From assembly GCA_023101725.1 (NCBI GenBank), contig JALJCO010013744.1, positions 762,518 to 826,517 of the forward strand: 64,000 nucleotides of DNA, read 5' to 3'. Source of the stretch: Atherinomorus stipes (lineage: Eukaryota > Chordata > Actinopteri > Atheriniformes > Atherinidae). Positions 60,060 through 64,000 of the stretch are shown piece after piece; position 1 is the first letter of the stretch, and each line of letters begins with the position of its first letter. Under the pieces are notes generated by a model. It saw only the letters and a list, made by a program, of their open reading frames with translations. It was not told the origin of the DNA and made no database searches. Position numbers and translations under genes: made by a program.

Positions 60060-60720
60060 GATCCCTGAGTCTAAAAATCACCAATCAGAGGCCCCACCCA
60101 AGCACCTCCATAAAGACCACAGAGCTCTCCAAACAGGTCAACAAGAGAGTTGTAGGGTCATAAACATCAAGATCGGGTAATGAAATATATAAAAAAAATT
60201 GGAAAAACCCACAAAGAACCATTAAATCCATCATCACAAAATGGAAAGAGTATGGTTCAGAAACAAGCCTACCTCAGGGACCGTCCACTCACTGACAAGG
60301 CAAGCAGGTATATTACCAGAGAGGCAAAATGTTACCCTGAAGGAGCAGGACTATTCCAGAGCAAAGATTTACATAGCTGCCCACACGACAAAAAAAAATA
60401 AATAAAAAAAATAAAGGAAATGTTTTCCAAAGGGCACGCTGGGCGCAACCCAAAATTATGGAAGAAGGTTCTCTGCAGGTGAGACTAAATTGGAACATTT
60501 TTATCTTCAAGGCAAATGATATATCTGGTGTGAACACTCGTCAGCTGAAGAACACCATGCCCACAGTGAGGCATGGTGGTCGCATCACTATGCAGAAGAA
60601 GCTAAAGCACTTTTGCTTGAAGAATAGGAAAAAAAATCCTCAAAGCTACAGTAGCCAAGCTCATAGAAACACATCCTAAGAGACTTGCAGCTGTAATTGC
60701 TGAAAAAGGTGGTAAGTGCT
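60060..60720 (+). pseudogene. Degraded Tc1-like element
   Basis: CACAGAGCTCTCCAAACAGG, CATTAAATCCATCATCACAA, AATGGAAAGAGTATGG, GAGAGGCAAAATGTTACCCTGAAGGAGC, CAGTGAGGCATGGTGG and GACTTGCAGCTGTAATTGCTG occur in the order expected for a Tc1 transposase gene. Large internal losses and stops in all frames are present. Confidence 0.7.
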
Positions 60721-60780
60721 TTGTTCAATTCATTTTTTTTGTTTTATTTTTCTATATAAAGCACATTTCCAACTGTCTTA

Positions 60781-61896
60781 CACTGCAAAAACTCAAATCT
60801 TAGCAAGTATATTTTTCTCATTTCTATACAAAAAAAATATATTTCACACTCAAAATAAGACAAAATTGCTTAAATACAAATTTTTTTTTTTTTTGTAAGA
60901 TATAAGATCTTGTTTTAAGACAATGCATCTCATATCAAGACAAGAAACTATTTATGCTTGTCCCATTGGCAGATATTGCTTATTACTCCAAAGAAAAAAA
61001 CGGCATTTTTTACAGCGGAGTATTGTTTTGAAACGCCAGACCTCACTTCCCCTCAGTAATACAGTTGGGTCCGGTGATGATATGGAGTCTTTACCCGAGA
61101 CCACGTTGACTTCATTTTGATTGGCTACACCTTATTTCGCTATGACCTTATTTGGAGAATCTAGGTCAAGCTGCGATCGGAGATTGCTAAAAGGCTAACT
61201 GCTAGCAACATGGGCAGTTCAGACAGTGTGAGCTACGTTTATCAGACAAGACAGCATTTAGAAAATAAATAAACTTACAGGTAATGACAAGGTTGTGGTC
61301 GCCTCCCTCAGTGTTGCTGCAGAAGTTTTCTTTTAAATCCATTTGTTTGAAAATCCAGACCTGACTGCACAGAAGTTACTGCTAGCTCCATACATGCAGC
61401 TGAGTCAGACAGGGAGGGGAGGGGGGACGGACGGTGCATAAAACCGAGAGAGAGAGAGAGAGAGAGGGGGGGGGGCGCTGTTTACTTGATAGTGTGCTCT
61501 TATTGGAGCAATTAAATTACGTAGAATGATAGAACTACGTAGAATGACTGCTGTCTGATTCAACTGTTTCTGGGCAGAGAGACAAAGCTGACAGACCATA
61601 AACAGGAACTTTGATTCTCACTCTGGACATTCACATGGCCTCATCAGTGCACAATAGATCATATTATACCCCGAAAAACCCCAGAAAAGTGAAATCTGAT
61701 GTCATGGCACCTTTAAGACAATACATCTCATTTCAAGACAAGAAAATTTTGCTTGTCCCATTGGCAGATATTTTTGCTTATTACAAGCAAAAAAATCTTG
61801 AAATAAGATCTTATATCTTTAAGCAATTTTGTCTTACTTTGAGTGTGATATTTTGTCTAGAAATGAGAAAAATATACTTGCTTAGTTTTTGCAGTG
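60781..61896. mobile_element. TA-flanked MITE (CACTGCAAAAACT ends) split by an F4 insertion
   Basis: Left CACTGCAAAAACTCAAATCT and right AGTTTTTGCAGTG are inverted and near TA. Longer complementary stretches (GCAAGTATATTTTTCTCATTTCTA, TAAGACAAAATTGCTTAAA) continue inward. A segment of about 65 bp occurs twice (60917-60984 and 61717-61781), on either side of the insertion. Confidence 0.7.
60988..61716. mobile_element. F4-family TTAA MITE, copy A, left end missing
   Basis: Right end GATGTCATGGCACCTTTAA. The body shares TCAGACAAGACAGCATTTAGAAAATAAAT, GTTGACTTCATTTTGATTGGC and AATGACAAGGTTGT with copies B and C. The left TTAAAGG terminus seen in B is absent. A GA/G-run sits at 61447-61475. Confidence 0.7.
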
Positions 61897-61904
61897 TACC
61901 TGAC

Positions 61905-62225
61905 CAAAGTGCTTTGTAATGGCAGCAACATTGTGGATACGTAAAAACAGACACCACAGATCACAAATAAAATCACCAATAAAATCATATAAGGATTAGA
62001 TTAAAAAAAAAATGGATAAGAAAATGACCTAAAAAACAAAACAAAAAACAACACACCAGTAAAATAAATAAAAACATCATGTATAGTAGAAGTAGCCTGC
62101 CACAGAAAAGGCTCGATCACCTCTGGTCTTTGGCCTAGTTTTTGGTACAGCCGAGGGGAGCTGGTCGGCTGACCTCAGCGCTCTGGGCGGAATGTAGGTC
62201 TACAACAGCCCACGTAAATAAGATA
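61905..62225 (-). mobile_element. LINE 3' fragment with ORF2 tail remnant
   Basis: Minus strand reads KTRPKTRGDRAFSVAG near 62140-62095, the same conserved ORF2 tail motif (RGDRAFSV) as at 17.7 kb. A non-coding A/T-rich 3' part follows, ending near an AAGCACTTTGG at 61905. Truncated and non-functional. Confidence 0.5.
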
Positions 62226-62271
62226 AATAGGGTCAATAAAATGTAATCACTTAAAAACAAGCAATAAGAGC

Positions 62272-62957
62272 TTAAAGGAGTGATGACATGACAGTATAAA
62301 CTGTTTCATGTAGTTGATATTGCTGCATATGTCAATTCTCCAAAGAAAAATAACATCACTTTTTACAGTGGTGGATTGTTTTGGCACGCCAGATTTCCCT
62401 CCTCAGTAAAAGGGTAGATGTGGTAATGATATGTAGCTCTGCCCAGAGACCAAGTTGACTTCATTATGATTGGCTACAACCTTATATGGAAAGTTGGTCA
62501 AGCTGCCGGTAGCTGCCGTTGGAGTTTGCTTAAGGCTATCTTTTAGCAAAACAGACACTTCAGACAGTGAACTTTGTTCATCAGACAAGACAGTATTTAG
62601 AAAATAAATTAACTTAAGGTTAATGACAAGGTTGTTGTTATCTACCTCAGTGTTGGCACAGAAGTTTTCTTTATAAAATACTTGACTTAAATTCCCCCAT
62701 GTTGAATGCAGTCAGACATGCTAGCGCCTCACATCAGTGCTGTGGGAGGAGGGGAGTTGGGGAGCGGAGTGGAGGGTGGAAGTAGAAGGGAGGTGGAAGG
62801 CTGTTCGCTATATAGTGCTTTAATTGGAGAATATGAATTACGTAGAATGATAACCTACTTTGACACTTGCCCTTTACATTGACATGGTCTCACCAGTGTA
62901 CAACCGCTCATATTATACCCAAACCCAAAGTTAAATTTGATGTTATGGCACCTTTAA
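62272..62957. mobile_element. F4-family TTAA MITE, copy B
   Basis: TTAAAGGAGTGATGACATGA at the left and TTGATGTTATGGCACCTTTAA at the right, TTAA at both edges. 686 bp, non-coding, same orientation as copy A. Confidence 0.75.
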
Positions 62958-62972
62958 ATTTTACCCAAAAAG

Positions 62973-63130
62973 CAGGGCCAGCAAATGCTATAGGCAACCT
63001 AAGTGATCCGCCTAGGGAAACAAATGCACTGAGGGGCGCCCTCTAGTGGTGCGTTTAAGTAAATTTTCCACAGAGCCGGTAAACAACGCAGCGATGTAAA
63101 ACATGCAGCAATAAACACTTGACAGTGCTT
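62973..63130. mobile_element. Fragment of the 55.4-kb hAT family
   Basis: CAGGGCCAGCAAATGCTATAGGCAACCTA and GATGTAAAACATGCAGCAATAAACACTT match 55419 onward and 57465-57500, without the Harbinger-like insertion. The right part is missing. Confidence 0.6.
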
Positions 63131-63274
63131 GTCAGCAGCCATGACCTGAGAAATAAGAAATAAATCAAAATGAAATCTAAATCAAAGGCTGTTACCAAGA
63201 CTTGTTAGCAGTGTAAACTATGTATACAGGTCATTTCACAACACATTGGCAAAATGTCACTTATCCCATGCATT

Positions 63275-64000
63275 TTAAAAGGTGCCATGACATCAAATTT
63301 CACTTTTCTGGGGTTTTGGGGGTATAATATAATCTGTTATGCAACGTGATGAGGCCACGTCAATGTCTAGAGTGAGTAACAAAGTCCCAGTTTATGGTTT
63401 GTCAGTTTTTGTTTTTCTTTGTTCAAAAAACGGTTGAATCAGAGAGCAGCTTATCATTCTACCTAGTTTTATCATCGTACATAATTCAATTGCTCCAATC
63501 AGAGCACACTATTAAGCAAACAGCCCCCCTCCCTTCTCTCCTTTCACCCTCCGTTGCCCACCTCATTGATTCAACTGCGTGAGTGGAGCTGAGTGACTGC
63601 TGTACAGTAGGGTCTGGGTTTTCAAACAAATGGATTTAAAAGAAAACTTCTGCAGCAACACAGAGGCGACCACAACCTTGTCATTACCTGCAAGTTTATT
63701 TTCTAAATGCTGTCTTGTCTGATAAACATAGCTCACTGTCTCAAATGCATGTTGCTAAGATATAGCCTTTAGCAAACTCTGACAGCAGCTTGACCTACTT
63801 TCTCTAAATAAGGTTATAGCCAAATAAGGTGTAGCCATTCAAAATGAAGTCAACTTGGTCTCTGGGTAAAGCTGCATATCATTACCACACCCAACTCTTA
63901 CTGAAGGGAGGTCTAGCATGCCAAAACAATCCCCCACTGTAAAAATATGAAAGCAGCTAGTTGATGGAGTTGAGCAATACGTAACTGAACGAAGTACAAG
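63275..64000. mobile_element. F4-family TTAA MITE, copy C, inverted and cut by window end
   Basis: TTAAAAGGTGCCATGACATC opens a sequence that is the reverse complement of copies A and B (AATAAGGTTATAGCCAAATAAGG, AAGTCAACTTGGTCTCTGGG). Its other end lies beyond 64000 or is degraded. Confidence 0.7.

Overview
This is vertebrate nuclear DNA, almost certainly from a ray-finned (probably percomorph) fish. The genes are intron-split with GT-AG boundaries, and coding makes up only about 4% of the window. The rest is dense with fish-type repeats: Tc1/mariner relics, hAT elements, TTAA-flanked MITEs, tRNA-derived SINEs, LINE 3' ends and long (TA)n tracts. No operons, CRISPR arrays, rRNA genes or credible free-standing tRNA genes are visible.

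Two protein-coding genes are well supported, both on the + strand. neurl1b (coding 1282-14517, six coding exons) encodes a Neuralized-type E3 ubiquitin ligase with a myristoylation-type N-terminus, two NHR domains, a Ser-rich linker and a C-terminal C3HC5 RING. Its fifth coding exon (13675-13799) is one base too short in this sequence. The conserved reading frame is broken next to a C-homopolymer and the RING is put out of frame. This is either an assembly error or a real lesion. The second gene is a melatonin receptor (coding exons 22665-22857 and 42538-43403, 352 aa) split by a 19.7-kb intron after TM1, as is typical of the family. It resembles MTNR1A most at the C-terminus but is mixed elsewhere. 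Its neighbour neurl1b (5q35 in human) suggests it may be the fish 'Mel1d / mtnr1al' lineage rather than true mtnr1a. A five-codon uORF with an ideal Kozak context ends 6 nt before the receptor start codon.

Layout: 1-1281 is upstream and 5' UTR of neurl1b. 1313-14269 holds neurl1b introns carrying a 629-bp TTAA MITE, an 869-bp near-palindrome, a (TA)n tract and two back-to-back TA-flanked elements. 14518-15221 is the neurl1b 3' UTR. 16.8-21.7 kb is an intergenic transposon cluster (Tc1 relics, SINEs, a LINE tail, and a TTAA element inside a Tc1). 22.2-22.66 kb is the receptor 5' region. 22.86-42.5 kb is the receptor intron, with a three-level nest of hAT elements (27.65-29.0 kb), long-inverted-repeat TTAA elements (31.8-32.8 and 37.0-37.6 kb) and a MITE lodged in a (TA)n tract (35.3-36.0 kb). 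43.4-44.2 kb is the receptor 3' UTR. 44.2-64 kb is intergenic, with one weak candidate first exon (45312-45404), a 1.6-kb TTAA element, a 4-kb hAT element, further Tc1 and LINE relics and three copies of one TTAA MITE near the right edge.

The two genes have no evident joint function and look like ordinary chromosomal neighbours. I found no new gene system. The most unusual signals are the neurl1b frame break, the receptor uORF, the possible Mel1d identity, and the concentration of 'TTAAAGG...CCTTTAA' MITE families that may share one transposase source. All coordinates and matches were read by eye; no alignment or search was run.
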